Positions 1 to 11,027 are shown, counted from the first letter of the stretch. The stretch is DNA of 64,000 bases from Kingdonia uniflora (GCA_014058105.1 JACGCM010002198.1:509001-573000); one strand, 5' to 3'. Notes: a model not told the origin generated them from the letters alone. Program-made: numbers and translations.

Positions 1-1
1 T

Positions 2-1716
2 TATTTGAACCAGGTCGCATATGGGTTGAGTATTCCCCTAACCTTTTTCCAAAAGGGGGTAATGAATACACTAAAGAGTTGCCCTGGTGAATTAAATGGT
101 AACAACTTTGAGATGATGAGAGTCCGTGAAGCCCTTAACCAGAAGTGGTGAGATGGTGGTATTGCAAGACAATTCATTGCGGACGATGTCTTGAAATACT
201 ACAAGTTTAAGTATGTGAAAGATTGAAAGAGCGGATACTTGTTTAGTGATTCAGCGAGGCCAAAATTCTTTGATTTTGAATCTTCTGGGAGACCCTGGTG
301 CGACCATCTTATGATGGTGAGGGGTAATTATATGCAAGTGTCTGGGGAACCCGCGCTCGAGCTAATATATAAGAATGCTAACGAGAGTAAGTGTCTTCAT
401 TCTGCCTGCAGTTTGTCTTTTAACTTATTGCGAGCTGCTAACATAGTTTGTTGCTATTTTGGCTTAGCCTAATCCAAAAGCTGTTGCTGATACATCGAGT
501 TTGTTCGACGTCGTTTGTCGAGAAGGAAAGGAACTGAACAAAGTTCTTGGAGAAGAGGCTTAACTCTGTAGCTGAAAAAGTACAACGAGCTCATCAAAAA
601 CGAGCTATGGCTACTTCGAGCTCTGCGTATGCTGATGTGATGGAGATTCCAGTCTGTATTGTGGGTACTTTGAGCTCCTTAGTTCGGCGAACTAGAATAA
701 AAAAGATGGTGCCGCCTTTTGAACAAACAGCTCATGTGCAAATACCGCCGGTGGGAACTGAGGGGGTGAATGCTGATGTAAATATGGTTCCTCCTATGAA
801 GAAACTGAAAAAAGAATCTGATTAAGATATCTGAGTTTCTTCGAAGGGTGTCAACCTCGAAGCCGTGGAGTAGGAGGTGTTGGATTTGGCTACGCGTGAT
901 CCCATCCGCCTAGATACTCAAATTCGAACCAACATCTCTCAGGTATGCAAGGTGTTATTTAATTAAATCTTTTCCAGTAATGATCGGATTTTGTAATACT
1001 GTTTTGCTGTATTTGTGGCGCAGCTTTTTTTCGTTTGGAAGTCGGCCGCGGAGGTGTTGAAGCTAGCTGCTGCGAATCGTGGCAAACTTGTTCGGCAACA
1101 TGATCCAGAGAAAGCTGCTTTGCGAGAACAGTTCGGGCAGAAGAAGGTACTGCAGAGGGAGCAGTTCGAGAAGGAAAAGGCTCTGCAGAAAAATAAGTTC
1201 GAGAACAGTTCGGACAGAAAGATCCACACACAATTAAAAATCGATCTGAGGTATGCTTGTGACGAACTGGAGCGGTGCAAGGGTCATAATGCATATCTGG
1301 AGAGGGAAAATGTAAAGTGTGCTAGGTTGTTGCAGAGCTCAGAGAAGAGAGTAACATTGTAAGAAGCGCGTTTACTAGATACACAACAACGTCTGCAAGT
1401 ATCCCAATCACGCTTGAAGAAGAAAATTACTCCAAAGCGGGGAAAACGTGCTATCAACATGGACCACGAACGTCAAATAGCCGATGTGATCGCATTTTAT
1501 GGGGGTGAGCTCGAGAGAGTAGAAAATTAATTTAGACGTTATATCTCGAACTGTGGTAAAGATGTGGAAGTAGAGAATGATAAGGTTGAAAATATATGGT
1601 TTGCAAAAGGGAATGAGGGTGGGGGAGCTTCAGCCTCAAAACCACGAGTTGAAGAGTCTGAGGAGGAGGAGGTCGAATATCTGTTGCCTCACACACGGCA
1701 TAAGACCCGTCCGTAA
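2..1716 (+). pseudogene. Antisense extra ORF of Tat-like element 1, N-terminal and basic coiled-coil part
   Basis: Runs opposite to pol. Frame 2 is open from base 2 to about 386 apart from two TGA stops (149, 224) and includes a stretch beginning YGLSIPLTFFQKGVMN. A second stretch (468-563) follows a GTAAGT donor (387) and an AG (466-467), then a one-base frame shift near 545 leads into 547-825, which ends in two lysine-rich runs. From 880 the frame reaches a donor at 943; a phase-0 intron to 1023 leads to a Gln/Glu/Lys-rich coiled coil (1024-1716) with stops at 1360 and 1528 and an acidic end. Antisense ORFs between pol and the 3' LTR are known for Tat elements; function is unknown. It could instead be a captured host gene, but a similar coiled-coil gene sits in the second Tat element at the same place. 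Confidence 0.6.
943..1023 (+). other. Candidate 81-nt intron in antisense gene
   Basis: The sequence CTCTCAG is followed by GTATGC, and a T-rich stretch ends GGCGCAG before CTTTTTTTCG. Removing 943-1023 joins the reading frame ending in ...TNISQ to that starting LFFVWKSAAEV in phase 0 without a shift. The length fits plant introns. No transcript evidence is available here. Confidence 0.5.
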
Positions 1717-1922
1717 GAGGTCGTAATCTTTACAAGTAGATGCTAGTATTAGTAGGGTGCAATCAGAAGCCAACTAGATTGTTGCATTTGATTATACTTT
1801 GCATAATGTAGTTGATTCGTGTATCATAGCTTGATGTTGTAATAAAAATTGTAGAATGATATGTCTTGTAGGAATGAATATCTGTTGATAGATGTATTGT
1901 CACTTGTGATCTGTTCTTCAAG

Positions 1923-3059
1923 GTTGAAGACAAAGAACAGGACAAATTGGCTGCCTTATCTGCGTCAAATAAAAAATTGCCTGCCAAGTTGCAGCAATGT
2001 TCGTTGGCGGTTGAAAGAAAAAATTTGTTGAATTCAAAGCTGGAATCTGAGATGTTGGAGCTGCAGAGTCGGCTAAATGTTGTGACTGTAGAGTTGTCAT
2101 ATAAGGATGCAGAGATATTGACTGCTAATAATGAATTTGAACTATGAAAAAAATCTCTGAAGAAGAAAAAGTTAGTGACCATGGCTGCGAATCAACAGGT
2201 ACTGGATCTGTTAAGTACGATTGAAAAGCAGAAGAACGATCTGTTGCATCATCAGTCGGTGATAGCAAATAATACTGATCTCTTAAAGAAGCGTGATTCT
2301 GAAATCCGTTATATGTACGAGCGCTTGAAAAAGCTGAACTGGGATTTGCATGAGTCTCGAGATTCATGTCAGAGAAAAAATGATAGTACCAAAACTCACA
2401 AGGAGGCATGTTCCAAGAGAGATCGAGAGCTTAATGAGGCCATCAATAAGTGTAATTCTCAGATCGCCGATCTTGACTGTGACAAACAAGCTTTGGTATT
2501 GGAGTGTATGCAAGGTAATGAAGTTTTCGAGGAACTCCGTGTGAAGTATAAACAGTCGCAGAGAATGATGGACGCACCTGAAGCTGAGATCAATTATTCG
2601 AGGGAGCTATATAAGAAGTTACAACGTCTGAAGTTGGAGATGGAGCGCAGTGTGCAGATAACGAAGCAATATAGAGGCTCGCTGCTGCAGGGGAAAAAAT
2701 CTCTGAACACTCGATGTAAAGATCATGAAAACAAACTAAACAAGGTGAAAACCGAATTTTATGAAGCTACGTTTTTTACTGTGGATAATATTACGTTGCG
2801 TGCTATGGCTATGTTACATGCTAATGTAGATAAATTTTGAACAGAGCGTGAGTCGATCTTGGCTGCTACAACTGAATACATTACAGAATATGACTTGCAG
2901 CTGGCACGGTTATCATATATAGATAATTTGATGCCGAGAGTTATGGAATTGTTGAATACACCTTCTACTGTGGTTGATGCGGCTATTCCTTTCCCTGTCT
3001 TACTTTCATCTGAGCCTGGGGGAAGTTCGAGTGTTATACGCCCAAAGCGCGAGCAGTAG
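1923..3059 (+). pseudogene. Antisense extra ORF of Tat-like element 1, long coiled-coil part
   Basis: A single frame of about 378 codons starts after a possible 3' splice site (TTCTTCAAG, 1914-1922) and is broken only by TGA at about 2145 and 2838. The product is dominated by Lys, Glu, Gln, Leu and Asn in a heptad-like pattern with few Pro or Gly, so an extended coiled coil is predicted by eye. The last 30 residues are Ser/Pro/Val-rich and end at a TAG after KREQ. A donor-like GTAAGAG at 1713 could join it to the preceding exon, but the phase is off by one base. Possibly the C-terminal half of the same antisense gene, otherwise a second one. No catalytic motif is visible. Confidence 0.55.
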
Positions 3060-3229
3060 TTTCATTGTTTATATTGTAATGAGACAGAGTGTAAATATGT
3101 CTTTGCTGTAGAAAAATGTCAAATGTTGAGTAGATAAAAAAGTTTGTTGCTATCTCTATGTATAGTCGAATTGGGTGATCCAACGAACGGCAATATAGAG
3201 ATGTAGTGATGTTGTATTGTAACGTGTAT

Positions 3230-3790
3230 AGGTAAATTTGAACAAATCAACAAAGACCGCAACGAGATATTTGAAGGGCGCGTCACTGCCAGGTCGAATT
3301 GATTATCTCTATAAGCGACCCTCGGGGCAGCGCGTATGTAGATCCCAGTTATAGGTCGAGCTGAGCGACCGTGAGGGGACATGTATTAAATATTGCATAG
3401 CTGAATGGCGTCTCTGCCAGATCAAATTGATTTACTCAATAAGCGATCCTCGGAGAGCATGTATATTCGAAGGGCTATGAAGTAGATCCCGGTTATAGGT
3501 CGAGTTGAACGACCGTGATGGGATATGTATTGAATATTGCATAGCTGAATGGCGTCTCTGTCAGATCGAATTGATTGACTCAATAAGTGACCCTCCGAGA
3601 GCGTGTATATTTAAAGAGCTATGAAGTAGATCCCGGTTATAGGTCGGGCTGAGAGACCGTGATGGGACATGTATTGAATAATATTGCATAGCTGAATGGC
3701 GTCTCTGCCAGATCGAATTGATTGACTCAATAAGTGACCCTCGGAGAGCAAGTATATATGAAGAGCTATGAAGTAGATATTGTTATAGTA
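3230..3790. repeat. 144-bp tandem array in the element's 3' tail
   Basis: The motif GTAGATCCCGGTTATAGGTC recurs at about 3338, 3482 and 3626 (spacing 144 and 144) with a degenerate copy at 3773. Each unit holds GGTCG..CGACC arms and a segment reading TCAATAAGYGACCCTCSG. It lies between the end of integrase and the antisense gene, the hypervariable 3' untranslated region of Tat elements, where such arrays are known to arise. Confidence 0.85.
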
Positions 3791-3909
3791 ATTCTTCGTA
3801 GTAGGTAGATTTGAGCAAACCATATGAAGATAGGTAGAATGTTTGAATAGATTTGCAGCATGATGATGAAAATTTGCTTTATTAAATGAAATTTGAAATT
3901 ACAACATGT

Positions 3910-5030
3910 TTAATTTTGATACAGCTTCAGTCGGCGGGTATTCCATGGATTGGATATAGGTACTCCATCATGTGTATTGAGATCGTAAGACCCCAAACCG
4001 CTCGTGCCAATCCTGATGAAGGGACCTTCCCAATTGTCTGCTAACTTTCCTGCATTAGGTGTTTTGCGATGTTGGAGAATTTCTCTGAGAACGAGGTCCT
4101 TGACTTTGAATTCTCGATGTCGAACGCGCTTGTTATAAGATCGTGATAAAGCAAGCTGATATCTTCCCAGATTGACAATAGCTCTGTCGCATATTTCTTC
4201 GATCATATTTAGGTTGCATGCGATCTGAAATTTATTTTCTTCATCTGTCATCTCGTGATCGTGTATTGGGTGATGATACTAAGTGGGTATTATGGCTTCC
4301 GTCCCATAAGCCAGTAAGAATAGAGTACAACCTGCTACTATTCTTAAAGTTGTTCGATATGCCTAAAGTACGTGTGGTAACTCGTTCACCCAATTCTCCT
4401 TTTTGTCATCTAAATGTTTCTTGAGTCCGTCCACAATCGCTCGATTAGTAATTTCAGCTTGTCTGTTTCCTTGAGGATAGTAAGGGTTGGATGGGGAATG
4501 AATGATATTGTGCCCATTGAGGAATGCGATGACTTTGGAGCCAACGAACTGTGGTCCATTATCAATTCTGATAAGATGTGGTCTGCCGAACCGAATGATA
4601 ATGCATTCCCAGATGAATCTGATGGCTTCTTCTTTTTGTGTTCGGCACAATGGGACTGCCTCTACCCATTTAGTGAAGTAGTCCGTAGCGACCAACAAAT
4701 GCTTTCATTTTCCTGGTACTGTAGGAAATTCTCCTACGAGATGGAGGGCCTATCGTCTGAATGGCAAGGTGACTTGACTTGAGTGTAGTTCGAGCGCTGG
4801 GGCTCGTATCTTCAGGCTGTGACATTGGCAAATGTCACATTTACGAGCATACTCAATTGCTTATGTTTTCATCTTAGGCAAGAACATTCCTTGCATTAAG
4901 GATCTGTTTGTAAGAAATTGTCCTGCGGCATGGGACCCGCATGTGGCTTCGTGTAGATCGTGCAAGAATTGTTGTGCCTCTTTTTCGGATAGACAGAAGA
5001 GGTATGGACTAGTGACAGATATTTTGTAAA
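3910..5030 (-). pseudogene. Gypsy integrase (Tat-like element 1)
   Basis: Integrase catalyses insertion of element cDNA. Minus-strand translation gives the end of a zinc-binding HHCC domain (CDICQCH, near 4830), the rve core with ATDYFTKWVEA (first Asp), RIDNGPQFVGS (second Asp) and QGNRQAE (Glu), then a C-terminal chromatin-side region ending NPWNTRRLKLYQN at 3910. Stops near 4250 and 4750 separate the open pieces 3910-4251 and 4363-4698. It follows RNase H as expected in Gypsy pol. Confidence 0.85.
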
Positions 5031-5076
5031 GGAGGTTGTCCCAGACAATGCATCTACGGGCATTGTCAATTAATCT

Positions 5077-7257
5077 CTATCGTTCTGTAGGATCCTCTGG
5101 AAGTGGGCCATCAAACTTATTGTGAGGTCCAATGTATTTGATGAAAGGATGTCTCCAATCATTTTTGATCTCCTCGTTGCCCCCAGTATTAATGGTGTTG
5201 GACACGATGGCATTAATGTTGGGGTTAGAAATGACGTCGATTTTTAAATAACGAGCTTCTGATCCAAGGACCTCAGCAAGGTAAGCGAGTGCATCCGAAT
5301 TTTTATTTTCTCCCCTTGGCAAATATTCTATAGAAATTATCTGAAATTTGTTCATTCGTTCAACCACTGCAGTAGCATAGTCTATCATTTTCCCATTGGC
5401 TTGATAGATACCCGTGTGATGAATGATGATCAGTAATGAATCTGTGTAGACAGAGAGCTCTGCTGCACCCAGTGTGAGTGCCATGTCCAAGACATGAATT
5501 AGTGCCTCATATTCTGCTACATTGTTGGTTACTTCAAAATTGAGGTGAATGGATTTTTCGAGCCGATCATTGGAAGGAGTAATAAAAACAATCCTCACAC
5601 CTGATCCGGCTAGTCCGACGGAGCCGTCCGTCAAAAGTCGCCAACCTTTCTTTGTTACCCAATCAGACTTATCTTCAGGCTGTACTGTGGGCGGTTCATC
5701 TTTGTTAACATCAACGTCTTCTTCCCAATCAAGATCGTCTACTGGAAAGTCAGCTAGAAAATCTGCTATAGCCTGACCTTTCTCAGAGTGGCATGGCTCA
5801 AAATGTATGTCATGTTCTCCGAGCATTACTGACCATTGCTGAATACGTCGAGACTTTTCGAGTTTAGATAAGATTTCGCGGAGTGGATAGTTCGTCAAGA
5901 CACGAATAGCATGGGCTTGGAAATACTATTTCAATTTCTACGATGTATAGACGAGAGCTAAAAGAAGCTTCTCGATCTTGGTGTATCTTGTTTCAGCAGG
6001 GGTCAGAGTCTTGCTGATAAAATAGACTGGTTTCTCGGTCTTTTCGCCGAGTCAGATGAGAACGGAGCTGAGAGAAGTATCTGTGACGGCTAGGTATACT
6101 GTTAGTTCTTCTTCATCTGCTGGTGTGCTCATAACTGGTGGTTTACCCAAATGTTGCTTGAGTTCAAGGTAAGTGGCTTTGCATTTATCTGTCCACTCGA
6201 TCTTGGAATCCTTCTTTGATTTTCCCCGCGATGTACCTTATTTTAGCAGATCGAATAGAGGTCGGCATCTGTCTGATGGTTTGGACACAAATCTGTTAAG
6301 TACTACGATCTTCCCGACTAGTTTCTGAACATCCCTTTTTGTCTTTGGTGAAGGCATAGCCAAGAGAGCTCGTATGCATGATGGATCAGCTTCAATTCCT
6401 CATTTGCTGATTAGCTGGCCCAAGAATTTTCTGGATTGTAATCCGAACTGGCATTTTTCAGAATTCAAGCGCATTTTGTAAGCTCACAAAATCTTAAAAA
6501 TTATCCGTAAATCTGCCAGATGGTCTTATTTCTTGAGACTCTTACAAAGCATGTCGTCGATGTAAACCTCCATTGTTTTACCAAGTTAATCTTTGAACAT
6601 TTGTGTCATCAATCTCTGATAGGTAGCGCCGGCATTTTTTAGGCTGAAAACCTTATAACAATACAGGCCTTGTTCGGTGATGAACGTAGTCTTGTCTTGA
6701 TCTTCAGGGAAAAGTGGTATCTGATTGTATCCTGATGCAGCATCCATCATAGAGATAAGTTCGTGCCCTACTGTTGAATCGGGCAGATAGTTGATGATTG
6801 GAAGTGGAAAGCTAACTTTTGGAGTGTGTCGATTGAGATCCGTGAAATCGACGCAGATTCTAATCTTGCCATTTTTCTTTTGGACTGTGACAATGTTCGA
6901 GATCCAGTCTGGGTAAATAGCTTTGCAGATAAAACCGACATCAATCAATTTGTCAATCTCATTGTTTACTTCATATCGTATTTTTGGTGCTGGAGTTCGC
7001 TGCTTCTGTTCAACCGGTTCTACCTTCTCTTTCAACTCTAGCTTGTGGTACGCCATGAATGGATCGATCCCTGACATTTTGTGGAATGTCCACGCAAAAA
7101 CATCGTGGCTATTCGAAAGGAATTGTATGAGACTTGAGTGTTCCTCCGCGCTCAAGAGGGTCCCGATGTGAGTTCCTCTTTGTGCGCCATTGATCTCGAT
7201 ATATTCTGTTGGTTCGGCGCTTGGCAGCTGATGTTCTGCTGGTACTGAATGCTGCAA
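5077..7257 (-). pseudogene. Gypsy reverse transcriptase and RNase H (Tat-like element 1)
   Basis: From 7257 downward: an RT N-terminal stretch with a variant of the first catalytic block (MMDAASGYNQIPL, about 6700-6750), FSLKNAGATYQRL, and the active-site YIDDM at about 6555. Connection and RNase H follow: YFISKTLTPAETRY near 5990, then an intact 273-codon RNase H reading frame (5077-5898) with LTDGSVGLAGSG, YEALI and YTDSLL acidic motifs. Several stops lie between 5900 and 6585, so the polyprotein is interrupted although the RNase H part is open. No other function is plausible. Confidence 0.9.
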
Positions 7258-7592
7258 TTGCTATGTCAGAGCTGTTGTAGCTCGCTCAGCTTTAATAGTA
7301 TTATCGCAAGCTCAAGCTAATTTTTGGCTGCCTTTGATTTCGTAGCTCCCTCATTTCCAGTCGAACCGTAATGCTTGATGATATGTGGAGGGAATAGCTT
7401 CATGTTATGCAACTATGGTCGTCCCATGATGCCCAGGTAATGGGATTTTGTATTGATGACCTAAAAAACTACGTCAAGTGTGACTGGTCCTGCTGTGAGG
7501 GGAAGTATAATTTGATCCACACGTTCTTCCTTGGAACCGTTGAATCCAGAGACGTTGATATCACTTGGTTCGACCTTGTCCGCTAAACCCAT

Positions 7593-8162
7593 TTAGTCGA
7601 TCGTGCTCCGGAATAGTAGTTTGATGTTGCTGCCGGTGTCTACAATCATTGTATGTAGAACTATGTTCTTCATTTTTAACATGATGATGAGAGCATCGTG
7701 ATACGGGAAGTTGATGTGACGTACATCGCAATCTTCGAAAGAAATCCCAGATCGTCGGTTGCAGGATTCTGGCAACAAACGAACTTCTTTATCTACCATT
7801 GCCAGATTATAGCATTGTCCAACGCGCCTGCGCTTGGATCTGTTGGAGTGGTTAACTGTCTGAGTCACGATGAAGTACAAGTATTTTTCCTCATTCGTTT
7901 CGTCAGTCTGGATGACCGTGATTTCAGTTTTGTAGCTGTCATCTTTGTAATTTTTTATGTCCACAATATATTCAAGCATCCGACCATGCGAAAATATACT
8001 CAAGAGGATAAATTTTAACACAAAATACTGCACCGTGTCATGATGATGAATCTTATGGTGAATGCAGTACGGCTTTCCTGGTATGGGTTGAAGAGTATTG
8101 GCATTTCTGAAGAGTTCATCCTTTTGCAGTAGCAGATATATGTTTGCAATAGTAGTTGTCAA
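7593..8162 (-). pseudogene. Gypsy aspartic protease region (Tat-like element 1)
   Basis: The 189-codon frame carries SGISFEDCDVRHINFPYHDA, a segment typical of the region before protease in Tat/Athila polyproteins, and the catalytic motif IVDTGSNIKLLF (D-T/S-G) near its end. It stops at about 7593. The continuation of protease toward RT (7260-7590) can be followed in minus-strand frames but is broken by stops. Protease processes Gag-Pol. Confidence 0.75.
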
Positions 8163-8189
8163 CTGTGGTAAGCGCGGAACTGGTCTCTT

Positions 8190-9410
8190 TTATCCTTGGC
8201 GTGCTCGATCATCATTGGACTTAAAATATTTCTTATCACCTCTGTAGTCTTTACTGCTGTTGCGAGTATGTTCTCCGGTATGATCGTTGGTGGATAGAGC
8301 GATGCGCTGAGGTTTTTGTTTCTCAGTCGTCAGTCTTTCGAGGTCGATAAAATTGTTAACCTTTTCCATCATATCTTCTAATGTCAGCGGCTTGTTGAGG
8401 ATTAGATGTTCCCTGACTCGTCCATCTATGAGTAACACATTGGTGAAAGCGGAGATCGTGATCTTTTTATCGAGGTTATCGAGTTTTCGGGCTAGCCCAA
8501 AAAAATTTTTGTGTACGTCTCTAATCTTTCCCCTGGTGCCTGCTTGAGACTAAACAAAGAGTAAAGACTTTCCTCCTTGTCTTTATTATGTGAATAGTTC
8601 TTGCCTAATAGTTTACGAAGTTGCTCGAAGGTAAGGATAAATCCTTCATCGAGTGTGTGAAACCATCGTAGAGGCTCGCCTATTAAGCTGGTCGGGAATT
8701 GACGTCAGAGGATATAGTTGGAGGAGGAATACAGCCCCAAGGAATCTTGAAATTCTTGGACGTGTTCCACAGAATACCCCCCTTCGTATTTCTGAATCAT
8801 TGGAGTGCAAAAACTGGTTGGTACTTCTTCGTCTAGAAACTCCTGTGCGAGTGGACTCTTCTGTAATCTTGCATAGTTGCTTCTTCCAGTGAGTATTTGA
8901 GCGTCTAAAAGCTCTTAGACGCGTTTGTCCACCTGCTCTGGAGTAAGATGTTGTCGAGACGTGACAGCTCGTCTTGTTGTTGGTCTTCTCGCAGGATTAT
9001 GTTCTCCTGCTGCTTCTCCCATGCGTTCATAAACTGAAACTTGAGGTTTTTCTATGTATTGCTCTACTTGCGACTGTAGATCTATTACCGCTCCAGCGGG
9101 TAACGGTGGATTGATGTGACTCCGTAGGTAGGACTGGCTCTAACTGAATTTGAGGAAGCGCGGTATTTCTGCCTCGATGTCCTAAGCGATCATGGACTGA
9201 TATCCACGAGGCTGCGGGTAGAGCGTTCTGCTATCTCAGAATTACCATTATTTAAGCTTGGAGTGCTTTTATTGCGTCCTTCATGCCGGTGAGCTGCTTT
9301 TCCAGCTCTATTCGTCACTCAGTTTCTGCTTGCACAGTTGTTCGTAGATTCGTCACTCCTTCAGCAGCATCAGGCAGGGCGTGGTATGATCTGTCTTGAT
9401 TTGTCATCTT
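8190..9410 (-). pseudogene. Gag remnants (Tat-like element 1)
   Basis: The open piece 8190-8438 contains VREHLILNKPLTLEDMMEKV, and upstream minus-strand frames give ESLYSLFSLKQAPGERLETY and LTSIPDQLNRRAS, the usual order of the retrotransposon Gag domain. The frame is shifted and stopped many times up to about 9410. Gag would form the particle. Only family-level similarity supports this call. Confidence 0.65.
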
Positions 9411-9463
9411 TCAAAGATGAATGCAGTGAAAACTGGATTGGAGAATGCAAAGTGTAATCTTCG

Positions 9464-9484
9464 TTTCCCACAGACGGCGTCAAA
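9464..9484 (-). other. Primer-binding site of Tat-like element 1
   Basis: The minus strand directly after the LTR reads TTTGACGCCGTCTGTGGGAA, close to the tRNA-complementary site common in plant Tat elements. It fixes the inner edge of the 5' LTR. Confidence 0.7.
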
Positions 9485-10257
9485 TGTAATAGCCTATTTT
9501 CGTATTGCATAAAGATAGCGTTTTACACCTTTGAAATCTAGGATGTTTACTTATGAACGGGAAATAAACAACACTAGATTTAGCGTAAAAAACCCTTGAA
9601 TGGGTTATAAACCAGGACCTCTCCTGATGATTTTAGAAAGAGAGAGAGGTATATTTAGACTGCTAGCTATTACAAGAGAGAGAGAGAGAGAGAGAGATGT
9701 AGAAAAGATCTCTTAGAGGTTCTCAGAGCAGCCTCTCCAATTCGTAGCTATCTAGTCTTATTTATAGGTCTTATAATATGACCGTTGGTTACATTGATAA
9801 GGAACGTTACAATATCGGGTTTTGATGAGTCTTCATGGTGGTCTTTTGTAACGTCTTGATACTTGTTGATCTATAACGGATCCATTAACATTCTTTAGCT
9901 GTAGCTTCAGACCGTTAGGAAGATACGATCTCTTGTGATGCTCGTGTGCATACGACCTATTAATAAGTGGAGGAGTATCTTTTGTACCGCGAAGTCACAG
10001 GATGCTTTGATATTTCCGAACTGCTGATGAAGATATGATATCTAATAGTGCTCGCGTGTATTCGAACTATTGATAGTATCTGAGTATTTTTTGGAATGCG
10101 ATGTTATTGGATGTTTTGTCATCCCCGAGCTGTAGATGAGGAAGTCTGTATTACGATCTCCTTGCTTTTAGTCATTTATTGGTTATCAGTATGTTTACTC
10201 GAGCTATGTGAGTTCGAATATCGGACTCAGTACGAGGATTAGAAATAAGCCCTCACA
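9485..10257 (-). repeat. 5' LTR of Tat-like element 1 (773 bp)
   Basis: On the minus strand it starts TGTGAGGGCTTATTTC and ends GGCTATTACA, giving TG...CA ends, and is followed by the primer site. It contains a GA microsatellite at about 9673-9697. The partner LTR is outside the window, so the outer edge rests on the end motif and on the SDR gene sequence resuming immediately beyond it. Confidence 0.7.
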
Positions 10258-10286
10258 CTATGAGTATTTGACCATGAGTATTTCAC

Positions 10287-10818
10287 CTGTAAACGAGTAG
10301 ATAACTCGTTTGCTTGAAGGACATTTGATAGCTCAGATCGACAATATGCATCATAAGCTTTGTACCTAATCCCAAACCCAAAGGAGATGACCATGTTGTC
10401 TTAAATCAACCATACCAAAAAAGATAATCATACGGCAGCATCTAATATTCCTGGTTCATAAAAAAAATTACTTACTTTTTGGGATCATTTAAGTTGTCAA
10501 GAGAGGTCCAATCTGAACTCTATGTAAATTTATGAGCAACAGATGATACATTGACTACTCTTCCTTCTCTGCTTGTTTCTTTTACAGTGGTTTTAAGGTT
10601 GTCCAACAAAAGTTTCGTTAGTAGGAAATGTCCTGCAAATTGGATAGCAAAATAGCGTTAAAAACATGCTCATCCTTTGTTCGTGCAAAACTTATACCAT
10701 CTTCATCAAAGAGGCAATTTACGTATCATTAGACTTACTTAAGTAGTTGGTGGCAAATTGTAACTCTACGCCGTCTGCTGACAGTTCGAATGGAGAACAC
10801 ATTATCCCTGCATTGTTG
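10287..10818 (-). pseudogene. Short-chain dehydrogenase/reductase (TIC32/retinol dehydrogenase-like), three exons
   Basis: Minus-strand exons fit at 10739-10818 (NNAGIMCSPFELSADG.., then GVELQFATNYL), 10476-10632 (HFLLTKLLLDNLKTTVKETS, GRVVNVSSVAHKF) and 10287-10365 (YKAYDAYCRSELSNVLQANE). Introns have GT/AG ends and conserved phases. SDRs of this family use an NNAG motif, a Ser in NVSS and a YxxxK pair. Here Lys is replaced by Glu (YCRSE) and exon 2 has an in-frame TAG after HKFT. Earlier exons (cofactor-binding GxxxGxG) and later ones are missing; the Tat LTR starts 29 bp past the last donor. A dead, truncated gene copy; could be a piece moved by a transposon. Confidence 0.8.
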
Positions 10819-10948
10819 CTGTCGAAACAGGAAATTATGTTTGACATACTGACAACACAAAAAATTGCAGTTAATGAAGCATCAAACGATACTTTACTGA
10901 TTACTAAAAAAGATTTTTAACTTACTACTAGCTAGCTAAGTTACATAC

Positions 10949-11027
10949 CTTCAATGCTCTGCAACAACTTCTTCACTTTGCATTTGTAACCATCGCAGCA
11001 TTGGGCAAAAACCTTCAACTCAACCTT
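10949..11027 (-). pseudogene. Stray exon of heavy-metal-associated (HMA/HIPP-like) protein
   Basis: Between a CAG acceptor and a GTATGT donor the minus strand encodes KVELKVFAQCCDGYKCKVKK followed by LLQSIE. This matches the start of HMA domains in plant isoprenylated proteins (LKV..C.GCK.KVKK.LQ.IEGV), and the donor sits where HIPP genes commonly have their first intron. The metal-binding CxxC is disturbed: the Cys spacing is altered by an extra residue and a Tyr. It is 130 bp upstream of an SDR exon of unrelated origin in the same orientation, with incompatible phase. Only one exon is visible. Confidence 0.55.

Larger units (their letters stand above)
1..10257 (-). mobile_element. Ty3/Gypsy LTR retrotransposon, Tat-like, 3' LTR outside window
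   Basis: Read on the minus strand from the 5' LTR (9485-10257): primer-binding site, gag remnants, aspartic protease, RT/RNase H and integrase, then a non-coding tail with a 144-bp tandem array, then an opposite-strand coiled-coil gene at the window's left edge. The order PR-RT-RH-IN is that of Ty3/Gypsy. The primer site resembling TGGCGCCGTCTGTGGG, the long 3' tail with tandem repeats and the antisense extra ORF are known traits of the Tat lineage (Ogre, Grande and relatives); the lineage call is inference from these. pol carries many stops, so the copy is dead. The outer LTR edge abuts an SDR pseudogene; bases 10258-10262 (CTATG) should recur left of the missing 3' LTR. Confidence 0.85.

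Noticed and set aside
959..1294. Two overlapping minus-strand ORFs opposite the antisense gene
   Set aside because: Shadows of the plus-strand coiled-coil frame; no motif.
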